Assembly: GCF_002217395.1 (NCBI RefSeq)
Contig: NZ_MUHD01000016.1
Location: forward strand, 189,860-253,859
Direction of reading: 5' to 3'
From: Flavobacterium plurextorum
GTDB lineage: Bacteria > Bacteroidota > Bacteroidia > Flavobacteriales > Flavobacteriaceae
Length of the DNA: 64,000 nucleotides
In this document: in pieces, positions 8,775-16,423 of the stretch
Position numbering within the stretch: position 1 is the stretch's first letter
Layout: every line of letters starts with the position of its first letter
Program-made: the position numbers and the translations under genes
The notes under the pieces: generated by a model
The model's database searches: none
Told to the model about the DNA's origin: nothing
What the model saw: the letters and a program-made list of their open reading frames with translations, nothing else

Positions 8775-10688
8775 TTACGAGAATTGTGTAAGTTGAAATT
8801 TACTCTTAATAAGTTCCTCAAGGTCTTTCATCGGGGTTAAAGCATTTTTTAACTTTTCTTTGTCTGTTTTAGACATTTCTCTTAAATTAATGTATTGCCC
8901 TGAATCATCATTTTTCAAACCTTCAACAGTTCTAAATTTTGAAAGTGTTAGAAAAGCTTCAGCACAACTTAAATATATTTCGGCATTCTTAGAATCGGTA
9001 ATTGCTAATTGTTTGAATCTTAAATAGGTATTTTTAATTCCTTTTATATTAGCATTCAAAATTAACAAACGTGCGCCATCAATCAACGGCATTAGAGCAC
9101 GGGTTTTAATATCAAATTTAGTTTTATGCGGACCGTCTTCTTCTACAATGAATTTTTTGAAAAAGCTTAAAGGAGAATTTCTCTTTAAGGCATCATTTCC
9201 TAAAAAGTCAAAGAATAAGGTATTGTTTACAGCATTTTTAAAAATCACATTTTCGATAACTTCTTCAATTTTTGGCTCACCAAAAACAATCTCATAATCA
9301 AAGAAAATAGAACTTAAATCATTACTGTTTTCACCTGGAGTATTCATCCAGCTGTTATATTGTTTCGTCCAGTCTGTCAGCGACTTACACCAAAGCATAT
9401 TACTTCCCATATGTCCATTTGGACAATATTCGTAACCTACTTTTTCAAGAATAGAAGTAGTTCTTTTTGCCAGTCTTAAAAAGTAATCTTTTACTTCTCT
9501 GTATTTTTCAGGAGCTACATCTTCAAAGATCAAAATACTGTCTTGATCTGTTAATAAAAGCTGTTCCTTACGACCTTGACTTCCTATACTTAACCATGCA
9601 AAACGGGCAGGAGGAGAGCCTAAATCTAAAATTGATAATTCGACAGCACGCTTAATAATTGCCAAATTAATCTCACTAGCAATATTGCTGATATGAGAAA
9701 TTGGTATGTTTTTTTGAATTGAATTCTGAATTAAATCTGATAATCGATCGCGTATCTGTTTTAAATCTTTTGGTAACTGCGAACGTTTAATTTCTTTAAT
9801 TAAAACACCTGGGTTACTTGCTTGAGCTACAATTAAATCGTGCTCAGAAATAATTCCTTTTACCGCAGATTTGCTTGTACCGTCTTTTGTTACACATAAA
9901 TGCGAAACATTGTGTTTCAGCATTAATAATTGCGCTTCGGCCAAAGAAACATTCTCGATTACTGTAACGACAGGCGAGGACATAATTTTGTCTATAGTTT
10001 CAGATATTGGATAACGACCCGTTGCAATTTTTGAAGACAAATCGGCATTTGTAACAATACCAATTGGTTTTGTTTTCTCAGTAACCACAATATTATCTAC
10101 CATTGATTCCGTCATTAAAATCGCAACGTCTTTTACAATATGATGCGCCTCAGTTGTTAACGGAGAATTATTATAGGCTAAAGATTGTATGTATTGCATT
10201 TCTGACTGCTGATCTATATAGCTGTTGTCAGCGTCTAATTTTCCATTAGAACGCACATTATCTTTAGTATGTCTTGAATTTATTGCAAAACTTTCCAATA
10301 AAAAATTTAAAACGTCAGGATTATTAGCCACAAATGGTCTAAAAACAGCAATTGGAATAGCATAAATTATACTTTCTTCACGCGCTTTTGCAGTCATCAT
10401 GTAGTTGTTTTTGGCAAAAAACGGACGTAAACCAAAAATATCACCTTCATGACATTTATTTATAATCGTTTCCTCAGCATCGGCAATTGTTGTCAAATTA
10501 ATAACACCAGATGCTACAACATAAAAACTATCATGTAATAAATCATTATTTTGAAACAATACAGCATGTTTTTCTAAATTGATAACACGAATATTAGTAG
10601 CAATCTCTGATAATTCCTGAAAAGTTAAATTATCAAACGGCGGGTATTCTTTTAAAAAATCTGCAATATGCTCAGCAATTGTATTCAT
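8775..10688 (-). CDS. Cyclic-nucleotide-binding / CBS-pair / DUF294 nucleotidyltransferase-like protein
   Basis: This 637-residue cytoplasmic signalling protein has an N-terminal cNMP-binding domain (about 15-140) and two CBS motifs (about 175-290). The nucleotidyltransferase-like DUF294 domain (about 310-460) shows G369-S-Q-G-R-K-E375 and T380-D381-Q-D383, the expected metal and nucleotide residues. A C-terminal helical DUF294_C domain spans about 490-625. Proteins of this kind are related to GlnD-type uridylyltransferases, but the substrate is unknown. It is the first gene of a two-gene operon with the degenerate exonuclease. The leftmost end of the prophage-like element lies about 270 bp upstream of its start. 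Confidence 0.9.
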   Translation of the reverse strand: MNTIAEHIADFLKEYPPFDNLTFQELSEIATNIRVINLEKHAVLFQNNDLLHDSFYVVASGVINLTTIADAEETIINKCHEGDIFGLRPFFAKNNYMMTAKAREESIIYAIPIAVFRPFVANNPDVLNFLLESFAINSRHTKDNVRSNGKLDADNSYIDQQSEMQYIQSLAYNNSPLTTEAHHIVKDVAILMTESMVDNIVVTEKTKPIGIVTNADLSSKIATGRYPISETIDKIMSSPVVTVIENVSLAEAQLLMLKHNVSHLCVTKDGTSKSAVKGIISEHDLIVAQASNPGVLIKEIKRSQLPKDLKQIRDRLSDLIQNSIQKNIPISHISNIASEINLAIIKRAVELSILDLGSPPARFAWLSIGSQGRKEQLLLTDQDSILIFEDVAPEKYREVKDYFLRLAKRTTSILEKVGYEYCPNGHMGSNMLWCKSLTDWTKQYNSWMNTPGENSNDLSSIFFDYEIVFGEPKIEEVIENVIFKNAVNNTLFFDFLGNDALKRNSPLSFFKKFIVEEDGPHKTKFDIKTRALMPLIDGARLLILNANIKGIKNTYLRFKQLAITDSKNAEIYLSCAEAFLTLSKFRTVEGLKNDDSGQYINLREMSKTDKEKLKNALTPMKDLEELIKSKFQLTQFS

Positions 10689-10958
10689 AGAGTTGATATT
10701 TTTTTTAAAGTATCTAATGTAAAAATAATAAAATTTAGTTTCACTTTGAACGCATCTTGATTAGAAAGTGATTATTTTAAAGAAATGTTAAGATTTAGCA
10801 AATTCAAGGCTTTAAAATGCATTTTGTCATTTCAAATAAAACTTTTACGCAATAGACTTTCTAAAGAATGTACTTCATAATATATCGCTGAGATTTCAAT
10901 ATTTCCAAAATTTTAATATGCAAGTGTATTTATGAGATTCTCGCGGCTTTAATTTTCT
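10689..10958. other. Intergenic region left of the element
   Basis: This is AT-rich sequence between the DUF294 gene start and the left direct repeat. I see no open frame of note and no clear hairpin. It should contain the promoter of the minus-strand DUF294 operon. Confidence 0.5.
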
Positions 10959-10964
10959 ATTTTA

Positions 10965-10985
10965 CATAATATAAATTATAGTTCA
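10965..10985. repeat. Left direct repeat, dif-like attachment site (attL)
   Basis: The 21-nt word here matches 18745-18765 at 20 of 21 positions; the single difference is A to C at the fifth base. The centre TATAAA (10970-10975) is flanked by CATAA on the left and TTATAGTTC on the right. This is the 11-6-11 geometry of a Xer site, with the inner bases of the left arm matching bacterial dif sites. No integrase is encoded, so use of host XerC/XerD is the natural reading. Confidence 0.65.
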
Positions 10986-10987
10986 TT

Positions 10988-11016
10988 TGTGGTATAACTT
11001 ATTAACAAATACCACA
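10988..11016. promoter_or_regulatory. Inverted repeat next to attL, possible operator
   Basis: TGTGGTAT (10988-10995) and ATACCACA (11009-11016) form an 8-bp inverted repeat with a 13-nt AT-rich centre. It touches the start codon of the first element gene at 11016, as an autoregulatory operator would. It has no U-tract. Confidence 0.4.
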
Positions 11017-11324
11017 TGGCTTTAAAACGGTCTTCTTTAGAGAATTATACGCTATTACTTGTAGAATTAAACAAGATGCGTCACACAAATTTCAATGCAA
11101 AAACATTCTTGAAAAAAATGCGCCCATTTTGCAAAACATCACACTTAAAGTTTAAAACATTATTTCTAAGAATCCGTGGTTCAAATATAGGAATTACAAT
11201 TAAAGTATCTACGGATTGCTTTATAGTAACTCAATCTTTTTGTGTCCACGAGTTTATTTTTTACTGCAATTCTCAAAAAACGCTTATTTCAAAACTTCTT
11301 AAACATAATCTTCTAATACCTTAA
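11016..11324 (+). CDS. Hypothetical protein, first gene of the element
   Basis: This 102-residue basic protein contains FNAKTFLKKMRPFCKTS and several cysteines. I recognise no family and no membrane segment. It lies 4 nt before the next gene and its start codon abuts an inverted repeat, so it may be an early regulatory gene. The position right next to the left attachment repeat resembles where small phages keep regulators. A role in control of replication or integration is guesswork. Confidence 0.5.
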   Translation: MALKRSSLENYTLLLVELNKMRHTNFNAKTFLKKMRPFCKTSHLKFKTLFLRIRGSNIGITIKVSTDCFIVTQSFCVHEFIFYCNSQKTLISKLLKHNLLIP

Positions 11325-11327
11325 TAT

Positions 11328-11654
11328 ATGTCAACAATTTTACTTTTAATCCAAAAACGAGAAAATTTGCTTTTGGAATTAGCTGGATTAAATCACGATT
11401 TAAACGAGTATTCAAAAAATCCTGTAGAGACTGTCGATTTATTGGGTTTAAAACATCAGCATGATTTTACGATTAGAGAAATTAAAAATATTGGTCAGCA
11501 GATAAATGTTTTTTTTAATTCTCAAATTTCAAATTATAAGCAGAAATTTTTTGAAGTTGAAAAGAAAATAACCGAAGCAATATCAAAGAAAGAATTTACG
11601 ATACATGATTTACCAAAAAATCATTATTCACTTTGGCAGGATTCCCAAAATTAA
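11328..11654 (+). CDS. Hypothetical coiled-coil protein
   Basis: This 108-residue protein is mostly helical, with heptad-like stretches around 5-30 and 50-90 (FTIREIKNIGQQINVFF, FFEVEKKITEAIS). No signal peptide or membrane segment is seen. It follows the previous gene by 3 nt and precedes the Rep gene by 85 nt, with a hairpin in between. The family is unknown to me; an accessory role in replication would fit the position. Confidence 0.6.
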   Translation: MSTILLLIQKRENLLLELAGLNHDLNEYSKNPVETVDLLGLKHQHDFTIREIKNIGQQINVFFNSQISNYKQKFFEVEKKITEAISKKEFTIHDLPKNHYSLWQDSQN

Positions 11655-11687
11655 ATTTTTTGCTACTCCCCTTTCGATTTTTCAATT

Positions 11688-11711
11688 GTTGCCGTAGGGT
11701 ATAACGGCAAC
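11688..11711. other. Hairpin upstream of rep, candidate replication origin
   Basis: GTTGCCGT (11688-11695) pairs perfectly with ACGGCAAC (11704-11711) around the 8-nt loop AGGGTATA. It lies 28 nt before the Rep start codon. Rolling-circle double-strand origins often are such a stem with the nick site in the loop next to the rep gene. There is no U-tract, so a terminator is less likely. Confidence 0.4.
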
Positions 11712-11739
11712 TAACTCACTCAAACCTACTATAAAAACA

Positions 11740-12933
11740 ATGATTTCATATAAAGAAAGGCATCAAGCCCAAACTAAATTCAAAAACAATAATTTAAAAC
11801 CTACTCTTATAAATATAGACTACTTAATTATTAATCTAGAGGGTCAACCGTTTGGAGAATTTCCCGAACATTCAAAGTTTCGTTTAAAACCATACGAATA
11901 TGGAACTAAGATTTTTGAGCTTAGAGCAGATTTATATTATGAAGATTTGAAAATTGGAATTTATACTGCAAGACCACGCTCAGCAATCATGAGCGAACAA
12001 TTTGCACAACTACAATTCGAAAATAATCTATTTTACACACTGTCTAACGATGCCTTAAGAGGTATCATAAACGCTTTTTGCGATGAAACGAACTACTTAT
12101 TTAAGTCTGTTAATAGACTGGATATTTGCCTTGACAAGTCTGATATCAACAATTCTTACCGTAATTTATATAGTAATGTTGTTGCAGGTAACTACCTTAT
12201 TTCAGGGCGTCCGAAAAATTTACAAAGCTATTTTGAAACGTACAAAGGAAAATCAATACTTAATGGTTTCCAAATTGGAAAAAGAACATCTGACAAAATA
12301 ATACGATGTTATAACAAAACGCTGTCTTTGCAACTGACTGAAAAACCATATATAAACGAATATTACGCAAATAATGGTTTAAAAAATGACAATGTTTGGC
12401 GTTTTGAATATCAGTTAAATTCGGCGTTTTTTAGAGGTTTAAACGAATATTCTAAATTAGATTTAAATATCAGTCAGACAATGACTTGGGGTGTTTTTGA
12501 TAAAGCAAATCTTTATGAGTTATTGAAGATAGCAAATAAAGGTTTTTTTGAACTCCGAGAGAATACTGGAAAAAGCCAAATCAATAAAGAAAAACTTATT
12601 ACTCTTTTTGATTTTGATTTTTTACAATCTCAAATAACAAAATTCAGTCCTATAATCAAGCGTTTAAAAAAGGTTGTTCTTTCTTCGACAACAATAAAGA
12701 AACGTCTTGCAAAATCTCTGTTTAGAGAATATTACGCGAACAATCAAGATGTATCTTATATAGTTGCTCTAAATCTTTTACTAGAAGATTTAGACATGAT
12801 TACCGAAAAACCACTTATAAACTGGTTCAATAATAAATTACATTTCTATCTCCACGAATTTAGAACAAAGGAAAAATTAGTAAATGATTTTGATTCTGAA
12901 TTATTCCACGAACACCAACTTTTATTTTTATAA
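11740..12933 (+). CDS. Rolling-circle replication initiator (Rep_trans / replication initiation factor family)
   Basis: This 397-residue protein carries the family's three landmarks: NRLDICLD (125-132), FQIGKRTSDKIIRCYNKT (177-194) with a candidate nicking tyrosine Y191, and WRFEYQL (220-226). The family cuts one strand at the origin, stays bound to the 5' end and starts rolling-circle synthesis; it occurs in plasmids, conjugative elements and single-strand DNA phages. The C-terminal 150 residues are helical and unrecognised. It is the longest gene in the element and its only clear replication gene. The capsid-type genes downstream favour a phage over a plasmid. Confidence 0.8.
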   Translation: MISYKERHQAQTKFKNNNLKPTLINIDYLIINLEGQPFGEFPEHSKFRLKPYEYGTKIFELRADLYYEDLKIGIYTARPRSAIMSEQFAQLQFENNLFYTLSNDALRGIINAFCDETNYLFKSVNRLDICLDKSDINNSYRNLYSNVVAGNYLISGRPKNLQSYFETYKGKSILNGFQIGKRTSDKIIRCYNKTLSLQLTEKPYINEYYANNGLKNDNVWRFEYQLNSAFFRGLNEYSKLDLNISQTMTWGVFDKANLYELLKIANKGFFELRENTGKSQINKEKLITLFDFDFLQSQITKFSPIIKRLKKVVLSSTTIKKRLAKSLFREYYANNQDVSYIVALNLLLEDLDMITEKPLINWFNNKLHFYLHEFRTKEKLVNDFDSELFHEHQLLFL

Positions 12934-12936
12934 GCC

Positions 12937-13104
12937 ATGAAAACACAGAATACAAGCCAAAAAGTAACTAAAACCCAGTTAATGCATATTCTTGAATTAA
13001 GCTATAAAACTGCTTGCAAAGAATATCAAGTTATACTCGATTCCTTAGAATTAAAAAGGAGTTATTTAACTGTCCAAGACCTAATTAAGTACGGTATATT
13101 ATAG
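12937..13104 (+). CDS. Tiny possible DNA-binding protein
   Basis: This 55-residue protein reads MKTQNTSQKVTKTQLMHI at the start and continues with LELSYKTACKEYQVILDSL, which has the look of a helix-turn-helix (SYKTACKEYQ as turn and recognition helix). It ends YLTVQDLIKYGIL. It begins 3 nt after the rep stop and its own stop codon overlaps the first unit of a 10-bp tandem repeat. It is too short for a full repressor. An excisionase-like or transcription-switch role at the late operon is plausible. Confidence 0.6.
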   Translation: MKTQNTSQKVTKTQLMHILELSYKTACKEYQVILDSLELKRSYLTVQDLIKYGIL

Positions 13105-13151
13105 GGAAAATTAGGCAAAATTGTGGAATTATAGGGAATTTTAGGGAACGT
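13102..13151 (+). repeat. Five 10-bp-phased tandem repeats before the structural genes
   Basis: Units start at 13102, 13112, 13122, 13132 and 13142. Three units begin TAGGGAA, one TAGGCAA and one TGTGGAA, each followed by three variable bases. The exact 10-nt period puts all copies on one face of the helix. The array ends 59 nt before the candidate capsid gene, so an operator for the small protein encoded just upstream, or an iteron or packaging site, are the main candidates. Confidence 0.75.
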
Positions 13152-13209
13152 CAAATAATAGTTGCAATAACCTTTGTGAAAGAAATTAAACAAATAAAAT
13201 TTATAACAA

Positions 13210-13929
13210 ATGAAAATTGCAACTATTACAGGCGTTACAAAATCGCCAGAATTACAAGTAACAAAAGCAATCGGTGCTTTGATTCTTTCAAGTGATGTGG
13301 CTTTATCAGCCTTGACTACTGAAAAAATTAGTATTTACATTGAACGTGGAAACGGCTCGAATGTCATTTTAGCAAACAAAGTATTGCTTAAAGATTTCAT
13401 TCTAGAAAGTACTTACGGAACTGAAAACACTCAATCCGATGTTGATAATGCTATGATTGCATTATGTGAATTGGCAGACGAAGGTTCAATTTATCTTGCA
13501 GATAAAGAGAGTATTAAAATTACTCTTGAAGATTTGAAATCTGATAAAAGATACGATTTACACGGTATTGAAGAACCACAACAAACCAACAATTTATTCT
13601 TTTTCGAACAAAAATCTGTCGCTTCTGAGGAATTCAACAAAAAAATTGATGTACAAGGTTTTGATTTGGCTGTTATGACTGTTGACGAATCTGTAAGTGA
13701 TTTATCTTATCAGTTTTCTAATGGTCAGGTTGTAAAATATCTTCCTTTTGAATTGCAGACATTAAGCCGTGATATTGACCCAATCCAAGCCGTTTTGGCA
13801 GATGGAAAAGTTATTCAAGGTTTAACGGATAGATTAACCCTGCCTTTAGTGGCTGTCGTTGGAATTGAGATTAATAAGTCTCAAGGCTCGATTATTAATT
13901 TCGTCGTAAGATGTTTAAAAGCTGTGTAA
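13210..13929 (+). CDS. Candidate major capsid protein
   Basis: This 239-residue protein is predicted mainly beta-strand, without signal peptide or membrane segment. The stretch TTEKISIYIERGNGSNVILAN followed by a long loop and a second strand-rich half is compatible with a double jelly-roll capsid protein of the PM2/FLiP sort. The basis is its place as first gene of the structural cassette, its size and its strand-rich texture; no diagnostic motif exists. The alternative is that it is a minor capsid or spike protein and that the gene at 16424 encodes the coat. Confidence 0.5.
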   Translation: MKIATITGVTKSPELQVTKAIGALILSSDVALSALTTEKISIYIERGNGSNVILANKVLLKDFILESTYGTENTQSDVDNAMIALCELADEGSIYLADKESIKITLEDLKSDKRYDLHGIEEPQQTNNLFFFEQKSVASEEFNKKIDVQGFDLAVMTVDESVSDLSYQFSNGQVVKYLPFELQTLSRDIDPIQAVLADGKVIQGLTDRLTLPLVAVVGIEINKSQGSIINFVVRCLKAV

Positions 13930-13932
13930 CGT

Positions 13933-14409
13933 ATGGGATTCTTTAAAAAAATCGGACAAGCTATTAAGAAAAATGTTTCGTTCAAAAATTTGGTAAAGGT
14001 CGCCACTCCTATTATGGGGGCAATACCTTTCGTAGGTGGCGCAGTTCAAAGTGTGTCACAAAATTTGCAAGATGCTCATGAAGCAAAAAAAGCAAATAGG
14101 CAGGCTGAGGAAGAATATAATAGGCAACTTGCTTTGAATACTGCAAGTCAAACAGTTGGAGCTGTTGCCAATGCAGGTTCTCAGATTTTCGCAAAAGCTG
14201 TAACAACTGGCGTTAATGATGGTTTAAGTGCTGGATTTGTAGAGGGTTCTGGTCAAGTTGGTGCTACTGTCGTAAGTTCAACTATTAAGGTGTGGTTTCA
14301 AAGAAACTGGAAAATTGTTTTAGGTGCTGTCGCTGGTCTTATTGCATTGATTTGGTTTTTAAGACGTGACCGCAATAACTCAGGCAAAAGAGTTGCTAGA
14401 AAGAGATAG
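13933..14409 (+). CDS. Structural membrane protein with Ala/Gly-rich helices
   Basis: This 158-residue protein has a basic amphipathic N-terminus (MGFFKKIGQAIKKN) and a hydrophobic Gly-rich stretch (22-41). A helical middle (EAKKANRQAEEEYNRQLA) follows, then Ala/Gly-rich helices, one membrane segment (126-143, WKIVLGAVAGLIALIWFL) and a very basic tail. This layout resembles DNA-pilot or membrane-penetration proteins of small phages. It starts 3 nt after the capsid candidate. The function is inferred from layout only. Confidence 0.6.
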   Translation: MGFFKKIGQAIKKNVSFKNLVKVATPIMGAIPFVGGAVQSVSQNLQDAHEAKKANRQAEEEYNRQLALNTASQTVGAVANAGSQIFAKAVTTGVNDGLSAGFVEGSGQVGATVVSSTIKVWFQRNWKIVLGAVAGLIALIWFLRRDRNNSGKRVARKR

Positions 14410-14420
14410 CAAGCCGAAAA

Positions 14421-14469
14421 ATTACTATCGAATCTATCTTATTGTATTTCTGATAGATTCGGCAGTAAT
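14421..14469. other. Long hairpin between structural genes
   Basis: ATTACT (14421-14426) pairs with AGTAAT (14464-14469), and CGAATCTATC (14429-14438) with GATAGATTCG (14452-14461). The two stems are separated by a 2-nt mismatch and close a 13-nt loop. There is no U-tract. In a single-stranded circular genome such a stem could be a complementary-strand origin or packaging signal; in mRNA it could set the ratio of upstream to downstream gene products. Confidence 0.65.
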
Positions 14470-14523
14470 CATAATTAAAAAACTGGCTGAAATCATATTA
14501 TTAATTAAACACATTATAAAGTA

Positions 14524-14925
14524 ATGGCACAAAATAAAAAGAATTATAATTCTAATAATCAGAATTATAACAGCAATAATAACCAACAAAAAGTAAAGCA
14601 TTCAGGTGCAAAGTCTACCACTTATACACCTAATTCAGGACCTAATAAAGGTGTTGAACAGCATTTAACAACTGGTTGGAGATTGTCTAATGGAGAATTG
14701 ATAGCGATTAAATGTGTAACAACTACTAAGTCAAATCTTTCAGAAAAAGGTTGGTTTGGTTCTGTAGCATGCACATTTACTAATACCAAAACAGGCGTTC
14801 AATCATTCCACTGGGGGACAATGCAGAAAAACGGTGGTAAAGTCGTAATTGATAGTATGGCATTTGTGATTAATCCACGTGCAAAAAACGGAGGTTATGC
14901 AGGTACATTTATTCGTTCGAACTAA
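14524..14925 (+). CDS. Asn-rich virion-type protein, unknown
   Basis: This 133-residue protein opens with a low-complexity Asn/Gln/Lys tail (about 1-30), then a strand-rich domain with GWRLSNGELIAIKCVTT, GWFGSVACTFTNTKTG and KVVIDSMAFVINPRAKNGGY. There is no signal peptide or membrane helix. A flexible basic tail plus a small beta domain would suit a nucleic-acid-binding or capsid-associated protein. I do not recognise a family. It stands after the hairpin at 14421 in the structural cassette. Confidence 0.6.
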   Translation: MAQNKKNYNSNNQNYNSNNNQQKVKHSGAKSTTYTPNSGPNKGVEQHLTTGWRLSNGELIAIKCVTTTKSNLSEKGWFGSVACTFTNTKTGVQSFHWGTMQKNGGKVVIDSMAFVINPRAKNGGYAGTFIRSN

Positions 14926-15028
14926 TGTTTAAGGTCATATTAAAGTTCCTCCCTCTTATACTTCATGAGGGGGTGGATTTACTCAAAGAGTATTTAGAAA
15001 AAATAAAACAATTAAAACAAAATAAGTC

Positions 15029-15205
15029 ATGAAAAATTTGAAAGGAATTGTTTCGATAATCGGTATTATCGTAAAATATGGTGCGGTTGTAACTGCAATT
15101 TTAAAAGGTATTCAAGTTGTGTCCGATGAATTAAGTAAGCTTGATTTTGGAAAAGACGAACCTGAAACCCCTGCCAAAACTTTAATCAAAGAAGAAAATG
15201 AGTAG
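15029..15205 (+). CDS. Small single-pass membrane protein
   Basis: This 58-residue protein starts MKNLKGIVSIIGIIVKYG and has one hydrophobic helix (about 6-31) followed by an acidic tail ending KTLIKEENE. Its stop codon overlaps the start of the next gene by 8 nt, so translation is probably coupled. Small hydrophobic proteins of this type are expected in phages with an internal lipid membrane. It is too short for automatic gene finders. Confidence 0.65.
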   Translation: MKNLKGIVSIIGIIVKYGAVVTAILKGIQVVSDELSKLDFGKDEPETPAKTLIKEENE

Positions 15206-15743
15206 CTTTTTAGGTAGAAAGGATTTAACAAGAGGTATTCGAAATAATAATCCGGGTAACTTGGTTTTGACAAATATTTCTTGGCAGGGAAAAATACCAA
15301 ATGCACAAAATACAGATAAACATTTTGAGCAATTTACAGAAGTAAAATATGGTATTCGTGCCATGTTGCGAGATTTGACGAATGATATTGATAAAGGTAA
15401 AAATACCATAAGAAAGCTTATAACAGAATATGCACCGCCATTTGAAAATGATACGCAAAAGTACATTGAAGTTATTGCAAAAGCTGTCGGTTTAAACCCT
15501 GACCAAACAATCAAAATCGTAGATGCAAAGTTTTATTTAGTGATTGCAAGAGCAATTATTAAACACGAATGTAGTCCAGATCATAATTTAATTTACGATT
15601 CCGATATTCAGGATGCTATTGACATTATGGGAGATTACAACCTTGCAACCGTTACCGTAACGGCTAAAAAGAGATTCAAATTCAATTATTTGATTATTCC
15701 CGTACTGCTTTTTTTTTATACTGTTTACAGCGTTACAGTCTAA
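15198..15743 (+). CDS. P5-like muralytic structural protein with C-terminal membrane anchor
   Basis: This 181-residue protein begins SSFLGRKDLTRGIRNNNPGN. The GIRNNNPGN signature (13-21), followed by SWQGK, FEQFTEVKYGIRAM, NTIRKLITEYAPPFENDT and YIEVIAKAVGL, defines the phage family annotated as structural protein P5, a lysozyme or transglycosylase-like fold. A membrane helix at 163-178 would tether it to the virion membrane, as expected if it opens the peptidoglycan during entry. It overlaps the preceding small membrane gene. This is one of the clearest phage indicators in the element. Confidence 0.75.
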   Translation: MSSFLGRKDLTRGIRNNNPGNLVLTNISWQGKIPNAQNTDKHFEQFTEVKYGIRAMLRDLTNDIDKGKNTIRKLITEYAPPFENDTQKYIEVIAKAVGLNPDQTIKIVDAKFYLVIARAIIKHECSPDHNLIYDSDIQDAIDIMGDYNLATVTVTAKKRFKFNYLIIPVLLFFYTVYSVTV

Positions 15744-15790
15744 ACAAACGCCCAAAACGATAAAAATTATTAATTCAAAATTTAAACAAG

Positions 15791-15898
15791 ATGTTAGATA
15801 AAATCAAACTTTTTTACGCAAACAATAAAACTATTGCAAATGTTGTATTAGTTGCTTTAGCAGGACTTTTAGCTTATAAATTATTTAAGAAAAAATAA
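15791..15898 (+). CDS. 35-residue membrane peptide
   Basis: ATG at 15791 opens a 35-codon frame reading MLDKIKLFYANNKTIANVV, then a hydrophobic helix (about 14-29), then KLFKKK. Basic residues at both ends and one membrane segment are typical of minor membrane proteins in small phages. It lies 2 nt before the next gene start, so both are likely translated from one message. Confidence 0.6.
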   Translation: MLDKIKLFYANNKTIANVVLVALAGLLAYKLFKKK

Positions 15899-15900
15899 TT

Positions 15901-16422
15901 ATGGCTCAAAGAGAGATAGTTAATAGAACAAAGAGCCAAGCCAATACTGTTTGGCTCTTTGATTTTCTGCAAAAATACTGGCTTTTATGCGTTGGTATCA
16001 TTGTGTGTTATCCATTAATAAAAAAATGGTATGCTAAATTCACACAAGATGCTGAAGAAAAAGCTTTAGAAGATGCGGAAAAGGATTTAAGAATTGCAGT
16101 TTCAAACCCAATGACAAAGGAAATTGAATTGAACAAAATTACACCTCGTAAGGAAGTTCATGATATAGCAGAATCTTTGGCTGTTTGGTTAGGAACAAAT
16201 AAGCAAACAAAAGATTCGCCTTGGTATACTTGGATAACTGAACCAATGTCGAATTTCGAAAATGAAAGAGAGACGATTAATGAGTTATTGAAAGTGAAAC
16301 AAGTTACAACTGTTCCTTTAGTAATCGGCTGTTATTATGTTATTACAAGACGTGATTTAAAGGCTGACTTGAAAAAATATTTATCAACCTCGGACTTAAA
16401 GAAAGTCCCATTATTTAAATAA
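15901..16422 (+). CDS. Membrane-anchored phage protein, unknown
   Basis: This 173-residue protein has a short N-terminal tail, one membrane segment (about 25-41, KYWLLCVGIIVCYPLI) and a soluble domain rich in Lys, Glu and Trp (EVHDIAESLAVWLGT, DSPWYTWITEP). No enzyme motif is seen. It starts 2 nt after the small membrane peptide and ends 1 nt before the following gene. A vertex or assembly role in the virion membrane is possible. Confidence 0.6.
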   Translation: MAQREIVNRTKSQANTVWLFDFLQKYWLLCVGIIVCYPLIKKWYAKFTQDAEEKALEDAEKDLRIAVSNPMTKEIELNKITPRKEVHDIAESLAVWLGTNKQTKDSPWYTWITEPMSNFENERETINELLKVKQVTTVPLVIGCYYVITRRDLKADLKKYLSTSDLKKVPLFK

Positions 16423-16423
16423 T

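Noticed and set aside
13102..13151. CRISPR-like array
   Set aside because: Unit length is 10 nt with no spacers; this is a short tandem repeat, not a CRISPR array.
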